Shown piece after piece: positions 1-6,001 of a stretch of 8,309 nt of DNA; position 1 is the stretch's first letter; every line of letters starts with the position of its first letter. The position numbers were made by a program, and so were the translations under genes. The DNA comes from an uncultured Collinsella sp. (lineage in GTDB: Bacteria > Actinomycetota > Coriobacteriia > Coriobacteriales > Coriobacteriaceae), in the NCBI GenBank assembly GCA_900555765.1, contig USMA01000038.1:1-8309 (forward strand), written 5' to 3'. Under the pieces are notes generated by a model, which was not told the origin of the DNA, ran no database searches, and worked only from the letters and a program-made list of their open reading frames with translations.

Positions 1-1
1 C

Positions 2-922
2 CGTCGCGGTACCACCAGCTGGCTGCCCACGACGTTCACCGATGGCGTCGAGCAGATCAAGGACGCCTGCGCCGCTATCGCTCAGGCGGACGAGGGTCGC
101 GGCCCCGACTTCTGCGGTGCTCGCATTCAGGGCATCTACCTGGAGGGCCCCTTCTTTACCATGAAGCACGTGGGCGCGCAGAACCCCGCTTACCTGATCG
201 ATCCCTCCGAGGAGGTCTTCGATCAGTGGCAGGAGGCTGCGGGTGGTCGCATCGTTAAGAGCGCCATGGCGGCCGAGCGCGACGGTGCCGCTGCTTATGC
301 GGCTGCTCTGAACGCCAAGGGTGTGGTGACCAGCATCGGTCACTCCGACGCCACCTACGATGAGTGCATCGCCGCCATCAACGCCGGCGCCAGCTGCTTT
401 ACGCATACCTATAACGGCCAGCGCGGCCTGCATCACCGTGAGCCCGGTGTCGTGGGCGCCGCCATGTCCACGCCCGAGACCTACGCCGAGATCATCTGCG
501 ACGGCAAGCACGTAAACCCTGCCGCCATCAAGGCGCTGCTGCAGGCCAAGGGCTGGCAGCACACGGTGCTCATCACCGACTGCCTTGGCTGCGGCGGCAT
601 GCCCGAGGGCAGCTACACCAGCGGCGGCATGGACGTCATCATGAAGGACAACCTGTGCTGGCTCGCCGACGGCAAGAGCATTGCCGGCTCGGTGCTCACG
701 CTTGCCCAGGGTGTTAAGAACATTGTCGACTGGGGCATTGCCAGCGCCGATATCGCCATTCGCATGGCAACTGAGGTGCCGGCTCGCTCTGCGCACATCG
801 AGGATAAGTGCGGCAGCATCATGCCGGGTCGCGACGCCGACTTTGTCGTGTTCGACCATGAGCTTGCCCTCGTCGAGACGTATGTTGGCGGCCAGAGCGT
901 CGGCAACGCCTTTACCGAGTAA
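2..922 (+). CDS. nagA: N-acetylglucosamine-6-phosphate deacetylase, 5'-truncated by the window edge
   Basis: This cytosolic amidohydrolase removes acetate from N-acetylglucosamine-6-phosphate (or the galactosamine isomer) in amino-sugar catabolism. The frame is open from base 2, so 306 C-terminal residues are visible and about 70-80 N-terminal residues, including the first metal-binding segment, lie outside. Counting from base 2, the visible marks are a GTTSWLPTT segment near residue 4, the metal-ligand glutamate in IYLEGPFF (residue 48), KHVGAQNP just after it, GHSDAT (histidine 114), THTYNGQRGLHH (histidine 135) and the catalytic aspartate in LITDCLGCGG (193). The methionine at 161 is internal, because conserved NagA sequence precedes it in frame. 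The C-terminus ends normally in a PGRDADFVVFD beta-sandwich segment. It converges on the flavodoxin gene across a shared terminator. GlcNAc-6P versus GalNAc-6P specificity cannot be told from sequence; a LacC-like kinase nearby makes the latter possible. Confidence 0.93.
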   Translation, partial: RRGTTSWLPTTFTDGVEQIKDACAAIAQADEGRGPDFCGARIQGIYLEGPFFTMKHVGAQNPAYLIDPSEEVFDQWQEAAGGRIVKSAMAAERDGAAAYAAALNAKGVVTSIGHSDATYDECIAAINAGASCFTHTYNGQRGLHHREPGVVGAAMSTPETYAEIICDGKHVNPAAIKALLQAKGWQHTVLITDCLGCGGMPEGSYTSGGMDVIMKDNLCWLADGKSIAGSVLTLAQGVKNIVDWGIASADIAIRMATEVPARSAHIEDKCGSIMPGRDADFVVFDHELALVETYVGGQSVGNAFTE

Positions 923-926
923 CGAT

Positions 927-966
927 AGAAAAAGACGGCGGGCCCGAATCTGCTCGGACCCGCCGT
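927..966 (-). terminator. Intrinsic terminator between convergent nagA and flavodoxin genes
   Basis: A stem pairs ACGGCGGG (935-942) with CCCGCCGT (959-966), then after one C/A mismatch CCGA (944-947) with TCGG (954-957), leaving a 6-nt loop. On the minus strand the stem is followed directly by CTTTTTCTATC (the A-run at 928-933 on the plus strand), so it is a textbook terminator for the leftward flavodoxin gene, which ends at 998. For the rightward nagA the hairpin is there but no T-run follows it, so it would be a weaker stop in that direction. Confidence 0.85.
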
Positions 967-997
967 ATGGGTTAAACGCTCAAAAGTACCTTAACAG

Positions 998-1582
998 TTA
1001 CAGCTTGTTAGCGATCTTCTTTGCCGTGCGCTTGACGCCGGCCACCAGGCCTCCTGCAGGATGTTCCTTCTCGTATGCTAGGCGCTTCTCGCGCTTGGCA
1101 TACTCTTCGACGATGATGTCGCCATACTCGTCTTCGATCTTGTCGAAGAAGTCGACGGCACCCTTAATTTCCTCAGCGGTCGGGTGGCCCTTTTGGACAC
1201 CGCCGGCGAGCTTGAACGGCCCCCACGTATCAAAGCCGGGGCAGCCGTAGGCACCCATAAAGATGGCCCGCCTCATGCGGCAGATATCATCGATATCCTT
1301 GCCGTACCACTTGTTTTTGCCACCGTAGGCCATAAGGCCAAACACCTTGTCCTGCGGCTGCAGCACGTTAGTGAGCACGCGTGCCATGTCCTTGTCGATC
1401 TCGGAGTAATAGATGCCCGTGGCGACAACGATCTGATGATATTCGTGCAGGTCGGGATACTCGTTTTTACCGGGTGACTTCACATCGAGGGTATCGATCT
1501 CGGGGTGCGCCTCAACGATGGCGTCCACGAGCTTTTTCGTATTGCCGTGATGGCGCGAGGCGTAGAGGATGATGGTTCGCAT
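998..1582 (-). CDS. Flavodoxin-family protein
   Basis: A 194-residue protein with a flavodoxin-like fold, expected to bind FMN and carry electrons or serve as a small flavin reductase in the cytoplasm. The FMN phosphate loop is at residues 7-15 (YASRHHGNT, the variant seen in HemG/Flavodoxin_5-like proteins). Further flavin-contact loops are likely at 52-66 (VVATGIYYSEIDKDM) and around 84-94 (LMAYGGKNKWYG). The C-terminus is a charged helix rich in Lys/Arg/Glu (about 150-194). A longer frame runs back to 1654, but the start at 1582 is preferred: it has a GAAAGG Shine-Dalgarno 7 nt upstream and MRTIILYASR begins the first beta-strand exactly as the family does. It is divergent from the epimerase gene with a 157-bp gap in which I see no clear promoter. 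The redox partner is unknown. Confidence 0.85.
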   Translation of the reverse strand: MRTIILYASRHHGNTKKLVDAIVEAHPEIDTLDVKSPGKNEYPDLHEYHQIVVATGIYYSEIDKDMARVLTNVLQPQDKVFGLMAYGGKNKWYGKDIDDICRMRRAIFMGAYGCPGFDTWGPFKLAGGVQKGHPTAEEIKGAVDFFDKIEDEYGDIIVEEYAKREKRLAYEKEHPAGGLVAGVKRTAKKIANKL

Positions 1583-1589
1583 AAGAAAG

Positions 1590-1595
1590 CCTTTC
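1590..1595 (-). promoter_or_regulatory. Ribosome binding site deciding the flavodoxin start
   Basis: On the minus strand GAAAGG lies 7 nt before the ATG at 1582. The alternative ATG codons upstream in the same frame have no purine-rich motif, and would add 24 residues that do not belong to the flavodoxin fold. Confidence 0.7.
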
Positions 1596-1726
1596 AGCTG
1601 TAATTGCATCAATGTCTGTATGGTGCCCCGTTGCATGGCTGGGATATCGGGCACATCGATGAGCGTGCGGGTTTTGTCCCTTGGTCAGGGCCGAGACGGG
1701 TACTTGCGAGCAAAAAGCAGTTGTTC

Positions 1727-1733
1727 GAAAGGA
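1727..1733 (+). promoter_or_regulatory. Ribosome binding site deciding the epimerase start
   Basis: GAAAGGA sits 6 nt upstream of the ATG at 1740. The frame is open further upstream (to 1569), but that extension overlaps the divergent flavodoxin start and does not resemble the family. An ATG at 1733 is out of frame. Confidence 0.7.
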
Positions 1734-1739
1734 TGGGCA

Positions 1740-2621
1740 ATGGAATACGCTCTCTCCAACGATTCAATTTCTATTAAGGTGTCCACAGCTGGTGGTTCGT
1801 TTACCTCGATTGAGGCTGACGGACGCGAGTATTTGTGGCAGGGTGATCCCGCGGTGTGGTCCGGCCAGGCGCCGGTCTGCTTTCCGATTTGCGGAGGCCT
1901 GCGCGATGGTAGCGCCATGACGTTTGCCGGGCATCATGTGAAGCTCGCCCGCCACGGCTTTGCGCGCAAGCAGGAGTGGAAGCTGTTGAGCCAAAACGCA
2001 AACGAGCTGGCGATGTGCCTGGCATCTGAGGATAACGCTGCATTGCTGAGCGCTTATCCATATCCGTTTAAGCTCGTCGCCCGCTATACGCTCGAGGACG
2101 CTGCCGTGCGTGTCTCCTATGAAGTGACCAACGAGGGCGCCGAGGACATGCCGTTCTTTATCGGTGGACACCCCGGCTTTAGGTGCCCGCTCGACGAGGG
2201 CGAGGCCTATACGGACTACGAGCTGCGCTTTGAGAAAGACGAGGCAGCGGAGCTTTGCACCGCCGTACCCTCGACCGGATTGATTGATGTAGCTAACCGC
2301 TCCAAGAACCCCATGGTGGGAAAGACGCTGCCCCTGTCGCACGAGCTCTTCGATTTTGCGGAGACCATCTTTGACGTGCTCGAGAGCCGCCAGGTCACGC
2401 TTTCTAAGAAGGGGGAGGACAAGGGCGTCCGCCTGAGCTTTGAGGGCTTCCCGTATCTCATTGTGTGGAGTAAGCCCGAGGGCGATTTTGTGGCAGTTGA
2501 GCCTTGGGGCGGCCTCTCGACCTGCTCCGATGAGGACGACGTACTTGAGCATAAGCGCGGCTGCCTTGTCGCCAAGCCCAAGGAGACCATCGTCCGCTCG
2601 TTCACGATTGAGATTCTGTAA
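1740..2621 (+). CDS. Aldose 1-epimerase family protein, LacX-like
   Basis: A 293-residue cytosolic protein of the galactose mutarotase-like beta-sandwich family, closest in pattern to LacX of Gram-positive lac operons. These enzymes interconvert alpha and beta anomers of hexoses or hexose phosphates. Family marks in order are EYLWQGDPAVW (30-40), PVCFPICGGLRDG (45-57), RHGFAR (71-76, first conserved histidine), YPYPFKL (106-112), the FFIGGHPGFRCPL core (139-151, second histidine at 144), and PYLIVWSKPEGDFVAVEPWGG toward the C-terminus with the likely catalytic glutamate at 254. Length is normal for LacX-type proteins. The next gene, a LacC-type kinase, follows after 59 bp in the same direction, so co-transcription is likely. 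The true sugar substrate is not determined by the sequence. Confidence 0.9.
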   Translation: MEYALSNDSISIKVSTAGGSFTSIEADGREYLWQGDPAVWSGQAPVCFPICGGLRDGSAMTFAGHHVKLARHGFARKQEWKLLSQNANELAMCLASEDNAALLSAYPYPFKLVARYTLEDAAVRVSYEVTNEGAEDMPFFIGGHPGFRCPLDEGEAYTDYELRFEKDEAAELCTAVPSTGLIDVANRSKNPMVGKTLPLSHELFDFAETIFDVLESRQVTLSKKGEDKGVRLSFEGFPYLIVWSKPEGDFVAVEPWGGLSTCSDEDDVLEHKRGCLVAKPKETIVRSFTIEIL

Positions 2622-2643
2622 TTCCGTTTTGTCGACTCGTATC

Positions 2644-2675
2644 GCGAGGCATAAGGAGCCTGCGAGATAAGGAGC
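2644..2675 (+). repeat. Imperfect tandem duplication carrying two Shine-Dalgarno motifs
   Basis: The unit GCGAG-(GC)-ATAAGGAGC at 2644-2659 is repeated as GCGAG-ATAAGGAGC at 2662-2675, differing by a 2-nt insertion. The second copy supplies the working ribosome binding site (AAGGAG, 6 nt before the kinase ATG at 2681). The first has no usable start codon at a proper distance and may act as a ribosome standby site or be only a replication-slippage duplication. Confidence 0.6.
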
Positions 2676-2680
2676 TAAAA

Positions 2681-3616
2681 ATGATCCTCACCGTTACGAT
2701 GAACCCGTCTGTCGATACGCGCTATCAGCTCGATAAGCTAATCATCGACGATGTTAACCGCGTGACGCCCGAAAAGACCGCTGGCGGTAAGGGCCTCAAC
2801 GTGAGCCGTGTGCTGCTGCAGCTGGGCGACGACGTGCTCGCGACTGGCCTGCTTGGCGGCCACATGGGTGCCTATATGGCCGAGCTTATGGATGCCGATG
2901 GCGTCAAGAACGACTTTGTGCCCATCGCCGGTGAGACGCGCATTTGCCTGAATATTCTGCACGAGGGTAATCAGACCGAGCTGCTGGAGAGCGGCCCGCA
3001 GATCGCCCCGGCCGAGCTCGAGGCCTTTACGGCCAAGTTCGCCGAGCTCGCAGCGAAGGCGGACATTGTGACGCTTTCGGGCTCGCTGCCGCGTGGCGTC
3101 GATGCCGGCTACTATGCCGAGCTCGTCAAGATTGCCGAGGAGGCGGGCGCCAAGGTGCTGCTCGACCCCTCGGGTGCATCGCTGGCGGCCGCGCTGGAGT
3201 CCGACGCTAAGCCTGAGCTCGTAAAGCCCAACCTGACCGAGATTAACGGCCTACTGGGTACGTCCTTTACGACCGATGATGTCGATGCCCTGCGCGAGGC
3301 GCTTGCCGCCGATGACCGTTTTGCCGGTATCCCCTGGGTTGTCGTTTCGATGGGCGCTGCCGGTTCGGTGGGCTTCCATGAGGGCCGCGCGTTCCGCGCC
3401 AAGACGCCCGCGATTGCGGCTGTGAACGCGACGGGTTCCGGTGACTCGACCATCGCCGGCTTTGCGCATGCCATTGCTGCCGGCGCCGACGACGTCACGG
3501 TGCTCAAGACCGCCAATACCTGCGGCAAGCTTAACGCCATGGATCCCAAGACCGGCCACCTGGTCATGGATCGCTGGGACGAGATCTACAACAACGTTGA
3601 AGTAACGGAGCTCTAG
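2681..3616 (+). CDS. lacC: Tagatose-6-phosphate kinase / 1-phosphofructokinase family (PfkB), LacC-type
   Basis: A 311-residue cytosolic ribokinase-family sugar kinase, expected to phosphorylate a ketohexose phosphate (tagatose-6-phosphate or fructose-1-phosphate) with ATP to give a bisphosphate for aldolase cleavage. The N-terminal PfkB signature is GGKGLNVSRVLLQLG (35-49), substrate-contact residues lie in ETRICLNILHEGNQTE (about 84-99), and the ATP-side anion hole and catalytic base are in NATGSGDS (249-256, aspartate 255). From memory of LacC, the ILHEGNQTE segment and the end (LNAMDPKTGH, then MDRWDEIYNNVEV) match LacC better than FruK, and the LacX-like upstream neighbour supports this. 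No fructose PTS genes are adjacent. FruK activity remains possible. The start is secure, with AAGGAG 6 nt upstream. Confidence 0.85.
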   Translation: MILTVTMNPSVDTRYQLDKLIIDDVNRVTPEKTAGGKGLNVSRVLLQLGDDVLATGLLGGHMGAYMAELMDADGVKNDFVPIAGETRICLNILHEGNQTELLESGPQIAPAELEAFTAKFAELAAKADIVTLSGSLPRGVDAGYYAELVKIAEEAGAKVLLDPSGASLAAALESDAKPELVKPNLTEINGLLGTSFTTDDVDALREALAADDRFAGIPWVVVSMGAAGSVGFHEGRAFRAKTPAIAAVNATGSGDSTIAGFAHAIAAGADDVTVLKTANTCGKLNAMDPKTGHLVMDRWDEIYNNVEVTEL

Positions 3617-3617
3617 A

Positions 3618-3645
3618 GTTACGCGGTTTTACCAAACGCCGTAAC
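3618..3645 (+). other. Small hairpin directly after the kinase stop codon
   Basis: GTTACG (3618-3623) pairs with CGTAAC (3640-3645), and GTTT (3626-3629) pairs with AAAC (3634-3637), separated by two mismatches, with a 4-nt loop. No T-run follows, so this is more likely an mRNA 3'-end stabiliser than a terminator; a clear terminator lies 50 nt further on. Confidence 0.45.
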
Positions 3646-3656
3646 CGGCCGACGCT

Positions 3657-3759
3657 GAGCGGGCCGCACCTGTACAATCTGACGTTCAACTTCAAGGGCG
3701 CGACCAGAAGGTCAGCGCCCTTTCGTTTCACGTCACCTTGTCTCAAATGCGGCCCGCTC
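3657..3759. other. 103-nt nested imperfect palindrome (structured RNA or small element candidate)
   Basis: Four nested complementary pairs share one axis: GAGCGGGCCGCA (3657-3668) with its exact reverse complement at 3748-3759, ACAA (3674-3677) with TTGT (3738-3741), TGACGT (3680-3685) with ACGTCA (3730-3735), and AAGGGCGC plus GACC (3694-3705) with GGTC plus GCGCCCTT (3710-3722). The loop is AGAA at 3706-3709. About 34 base pairs form in all. This is far longer than a terminator needs. It could be a structured small RNA, a folded transcript end, or the remnant of a MITE-like palindromic element. No coding potential is apparent inside it. Confidence 0.55.
3694..3728 (+). terminator. Intrinsic terminator downstream of the LacC-type kinase
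   Basis: AAGGGCGC and GACC pair with GGTC and GCGCCCTT (one bulged A at 3714) around an AGAA tetraloop, followed by TCGTTT. This is the tip of the larger palindrome at 3657-3759 and is the best candidate for ending the epimerase-kinase transcript. Confidence 0.75.
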
Positions 3760-3802
3760 GCTGTCGTTGCCAAAACATCGGCGCTCCCGTTGTTGGCACT
3801 TT

Positions 3803-3840
3803 GGGACACTCCTTGTATTGGTGCTCAGCGGCAGTCCCCA
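3803..3840. repeat. 38-bp intergenic repeat element, copy 1
   Basis: This stretch starts GGGACACTCCTTG and ends CAGTCCCCA. A second element at 6835-6872 has the same length, with 12 of 13 bases identical at the left end and a matching TCCCCA right end, while the middle 14-18 bases differ. Inside, TTGGTGC (3818-3824) can pair with GCACCAA (3843-3849, just outside the element). It appears to be a degenerate member of an interspersed palindromic repeat family. Confidence 0.5.
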
Positions 3841-3878
3841 TTGCACCAAGTGGCGTGTGCCGTTAAGCGGAGAGGCGT

Positions 3879-3907
3879 ATTGTTGACCCATCGTTTGGGC
3901 ATACAAT
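3879..3907 (+). promoter_or_regulatory. Candidate ade promoter overlapped by a symmetric operator-like dyad
   Basis: TACAAT (3902-3907) is a good -10 box; the -35 is weak (TTGTTG at 3880-3885, 16-bp spacer). The same bases form a dyad centred on 3893: ATTGT (3879-3883) mirrors ACAAT (3903-3907) and CCCA (3887-3890) mirrors TGGG (3896-3899). A protein bound there would cover both promoter boxes. That is an inference; no known regulator is assigned. Confidence 0.5.
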
Positions 3908-3919
3908 GGCTATTGGCTT

Positions 3920-3955
3920 GCTGCGGTGAAGGTCTGTCCGCCCCGCAGCGTTTTC
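3920..3955 (+). promoter_or_regulatory. Leader hairpin with T-run upstream of ade (possible attenuator)
   Basis: GCTGCGG (3920-3926) pairs exactly with CCGCAGC (3943-3949) over a 16-nt loop, followed by GTTTTCT. It lies between the candidate promoter and the ade ribosome binding site, so if transcription starts near 3914 this would be a terminator-like structure inside the leader. I see no purine-riboswitch consensus core in this leader. Confidence 0.45.
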
Positions 3956-3974
3956 TACGGTTAAAGGAGTATGT

Positions 3975-5795
3975 ATGTCCGTTGAGGTCATGAGGTCTGT
4001 GATCGAGGCCGCCGAGGGCCGCGTGCCCGTCGACAGGCTGTTTACCAATGCGCAGATCGTCGACGTGTATGGCCAGCGTGTGGCGCCCGGTAGCGTTGCC
4101 GTCAAGGACGGTGTGATCGTCGGCGTGCTCTACGATGGTCGCGACGATGCCGCTGGCACCTACGAGGCAACTGAGCTCATCGACTGCCAGGGTCGCTATC
4201 TCGCTCCCGGTTTTATTGACGGGCATCTGCATATCGAGTCTTCGAACATCCGTCCCGCCGAGTATGCTCGCATGGCCGCGACGCGCGGTACCACCACCGC
4301 CATTGCCGACAGCCACGAGATTGCCAATGTTGCCGGTCTCGACGGCTTGCGCTTTATGATTGAGGATGGCCGCCGCGCACCCATCTCCATCAAGTACATG
4401 ATGCCTTCGTGCGTGCCCGCGCTGCCCGATGAGCAGGCCGGTGCCGTTATTTCGGCTGCCGATATGCAGGCGTTTTTTGCCGAGCATCCGGGCGATGTCT
4501 TTGGTCTGGGCGAGATGATGAACCTGCCGGGCGTCTTTATGGCCGATCCCGAGACCTGTGCTCGTATCGACGCTGCCAACCAGACGCCGTCCAAACAGGT
4601 TGACGGTCACGCCCCACTCGTTGCCGGCAAGGACCTCAATGCCTATGCCGCGGCGGGCATTATCGCCGACCACGAGTCGACGATTCCCGAGGAGGCGCGC
4701 GACAAGCTGTCTCGTGGCATGTACGTGATGCTGCGCGAGGGTACGTGCAGCCATGACCTGGCCAACCTGTCGCCGATGCTGCTGGAGAACCCCGCCCGCG
4801 CCCGTCGCTGCTGCTTCGCGACCGATGACCGCGCTCCCTCCGATGCGCTTTCGACCGGCATGATCGACAACGCCTGCCGCGTGGCTATCGAGGCCGGCAT
4901 CGACCCGGTGGTCGCCATCTCTTTGGCGTCCCTTTCCACGGCTGAGGCGTTTGGCTTGGACCACGGTTGCCGCGACCCGCACGAGCTGCGTGGCGCCATC
5001 GCCCCGGGCACGCGTGCCGACCTGCTGGTACTCAACGACCTGACGTTTGCCCCGGCTCCGCATCGCGTATATGCCGCCGGCGCGCTCGTGGCGCAGGACG
5101 GCACCTTTGTGGGCGAGATCGCACCCGAGATGGCCGAGGTTGCGGCCCTTGCCGATGAGCTGCGCGCCTCCGTTAAGCTGCCGAAGCTATCGCTCGACGT
5201 ATTCGACTATGCCTTTAAGCCGGGCGAGGCCGTGATCGACGTGGTGCCGGGCAAGGCCATCACGGGCATGGTTCGTCCCGAGAATGCCGAGGGTCTGCGC
5301 CGCATTATGCTGATCGAGCGTCACGGCCGCGGTGTGTCGCTGCAGGCCGAGGGCGCCGATGGCGATGGTCCTGTGGGCCTGGGGCTCGTCGGCAAGCATA
5401 TCGGTCGCGGCTGGGTGCGCGGCTTTACCATCACGGGCGGTGCCATCGCCTCCACGATCGGCCACGACTCGCACAACGTGTGCGTGGTGGGCGACAACGC
5501 GGCCGATATGATGGCTGCCGTCGAGGCTGTTGGCCAGGGCGGCCACGTGCTGGTGCGCAACGGCGAGGTCGTGGCGCGTATTCCGCTGGCACTTGGTGGT
5601 CTGATGAGCGAGGGCACGGCCGAGGATGTCGCCGCGCAGCACGACGACTTTATGGTCAAGGCGCGCGCCATGGGTATTGAACCGCCGCTCGACCCCATCA
5701 TGGGCATCATCTTCCTGCCCCTGCCGGTCATCCCGACGCTCCGCATCCGCCCCGAGGGCATGTTCGACGTCACCACCTTCACCTACGCCGACTAG
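3975..5795 (+). CDS. ade: Adenine deaminase
   Basis: A complete 606-residue cytosolic amidohydrolase converting adenine to hypoxanthine and ammonia in purine salvage. Metal-site motifs are in the expected order: PGFIDGHLHIESS (78-90, with the HxH at 84/86), glutamate 180 in GLGEMM, HAP at 212, ADHES with histidine 233, and the FATDDR aspartates (284/285). The C-terminal Ade-specific domain contains GFTITGGAIASTIGHDSHN (483-501). The length of about 600 residues is usual for bacterial Ade rather than the shorter adenosine-deaminase-like type. AAAGGAG lies 5 nt before the ATG at 3975; an overlapping ATG at 3971 is out of frame. It appears monocistronic: terminator, promoter and leader precede it, and a repeat element follows immediately, overlapping its TAG stop. 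Confidence 0.95.
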   Translation: MSVEVMRSVIEAAEGRVPVDRLFTNAQIVDVYGQRVAPGSVAVKDGVIVGVLYDGRDDAAGTYEATELIDCQGRYLAPGFIDGHLHIESSNIRPAEYARMAATRGTTTAIADSHEIANVAGLDGLRFMIEDGRRAPISIKYMMPSCVPALPDEQAGAVISAADMQAFFAEHPGDVFGLGEMMNLPGVFMADPETCARIDAANQTPSKQVDGHAPLVAGKDLNAYAAAGIIADHESTIPEEARDKLSRGMYVMLREGTCSHDLANLSPMLLENPARARRCCFATDDRAPSDALSTGMIDNACRVAIEAGIDPVVAISLASLSTAEAFGLDHGCRDPHELRGAIAPGTRADLLVLNDLTFAPAPHRVYAAGALVAQDGTFVGEIAPEMAEVAALADELRASVKLPKLSLDVFDYAFKPGEAVIDVVPGKAITGMVRPENAEGLRRIMLIERHGRGVSLQAEGADGDGPVGLGLVGKHIGRGWVRGFTITGGAIASTIGHDSHNVCVVGDNAADMMAAVEAVGQGGHVLVRNGEVVARIPLALGGLMSEGTAEDVAAQHDDFMVKARAMGIEPPLDPIMGIIFLPLPVIPTLRIRPEGMFDVTTFTYAD

Positions 5796-5844
5796 TCATC
5801 GGGGACGTTCTTAAACGACTAGTCATTGGGGACGCTCTTTGGCG
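5791..5844 (+). repeat. Left inverted-repeat arm, containing two tandem 27-bp units
   Basis: Two adjacent 27-bp units (5791-5817 and 5818-5844) both start ACTAGTCAT and contain GGGGACG; they diverge at their ends. Positions 5794-5839 match the reverse complement of 6860-6905 at 42 of 46 bases, with a perfect 24-bp core at 5801-5824. The first unit includes the ade stop codon (TAG at 5793-5795), so the repeat either inserted at, or was captured by, the gene's very end. Confidence 0.75.
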
Positions 5845-5902
5845 GGCTGCCTGACGCCGCGACCGTAGGGCCTCTGGCATGTGTGAGCTATTTGCCAGGT
5901 CC

Positions 5903-5931
5903 TTGTAACGTTTACGCCCGCGGAGTCTTAT
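5903..5931 (+). promoter_or_regulatory. Candidate promoter of the Cof-type phosphatase gene
   Basis: TTGTAA (5903-5908) and TCTTAT (5926-5931) are spaced by 17 bp, each matching about four of six consensus positions. Transcription would begin near 5938, at the left arm of the leader hairpin. A further small hairpin (CTGGCA 5874-5879 with TGCCAG 5893-5898) lies just upstream. Confidence 0.4.
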
Positions 5932-5934
5932 TTG

Positions 5935-6001
5935 AGCTCCCTTTGGGTACGTTGGAATTGGATATACGTCCGATTCCATCAAGCCCGAAGGGAGCTTTTC
6001 T
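5935..6001 (+). promoter_or_regulatory. Long leader hairpin that buries the phosphatase ribosome binding site
   Basis: AGCTCCCTT plus TGGG (5935-5947) pairs with CCCG plus AAGGGAGCT (5984-5996), 13 pairs with one G-U. Inside it TGGAATTGGA (5953-5962) pairs with TCCGATTCCA (5969-5978), again with one G-U, around the loop TATACG. A TTTTCT run follows directly, then the ATG at 6002. The Shine-Dalgarno AAGGGAG (5988-5994) is entirely within the 3' arm, so folding would block translation, and the T-run would also allow termination. The structure is seen; the regulatory role is inferred. Confidence 0.65.

Noticed and set aside
681..1250. A 189-codon plus-strand frame across the nagA end and the flavodoxin end
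   Set aside because: It overlaps two convincing genes and the terminator between them, with low-complexity Ser/Pro/Arg/Ala composition and no family motif.
1569..1739. Upstream extension of the epimerase frame
   Set aside because: No ribosome binding site, overlap with the divergent flavodoxin start, and the family's first strand begins at the 1740 methionine.
3880..3974. Purine riboswitch upstream of ade
   Set aside because: The three-way-junction consensus core is not recognisable; only a simple hairpin with T-run is present.
3825..5063. A 412-codon open frame on the minus strand opposite ade
   Set aside because: It is fully antisense to the well-supported adenine deaminase, is rich in Arg/His/Gly as expected for a shadow of GC-rich coding DNA, and has no recognisable domain.
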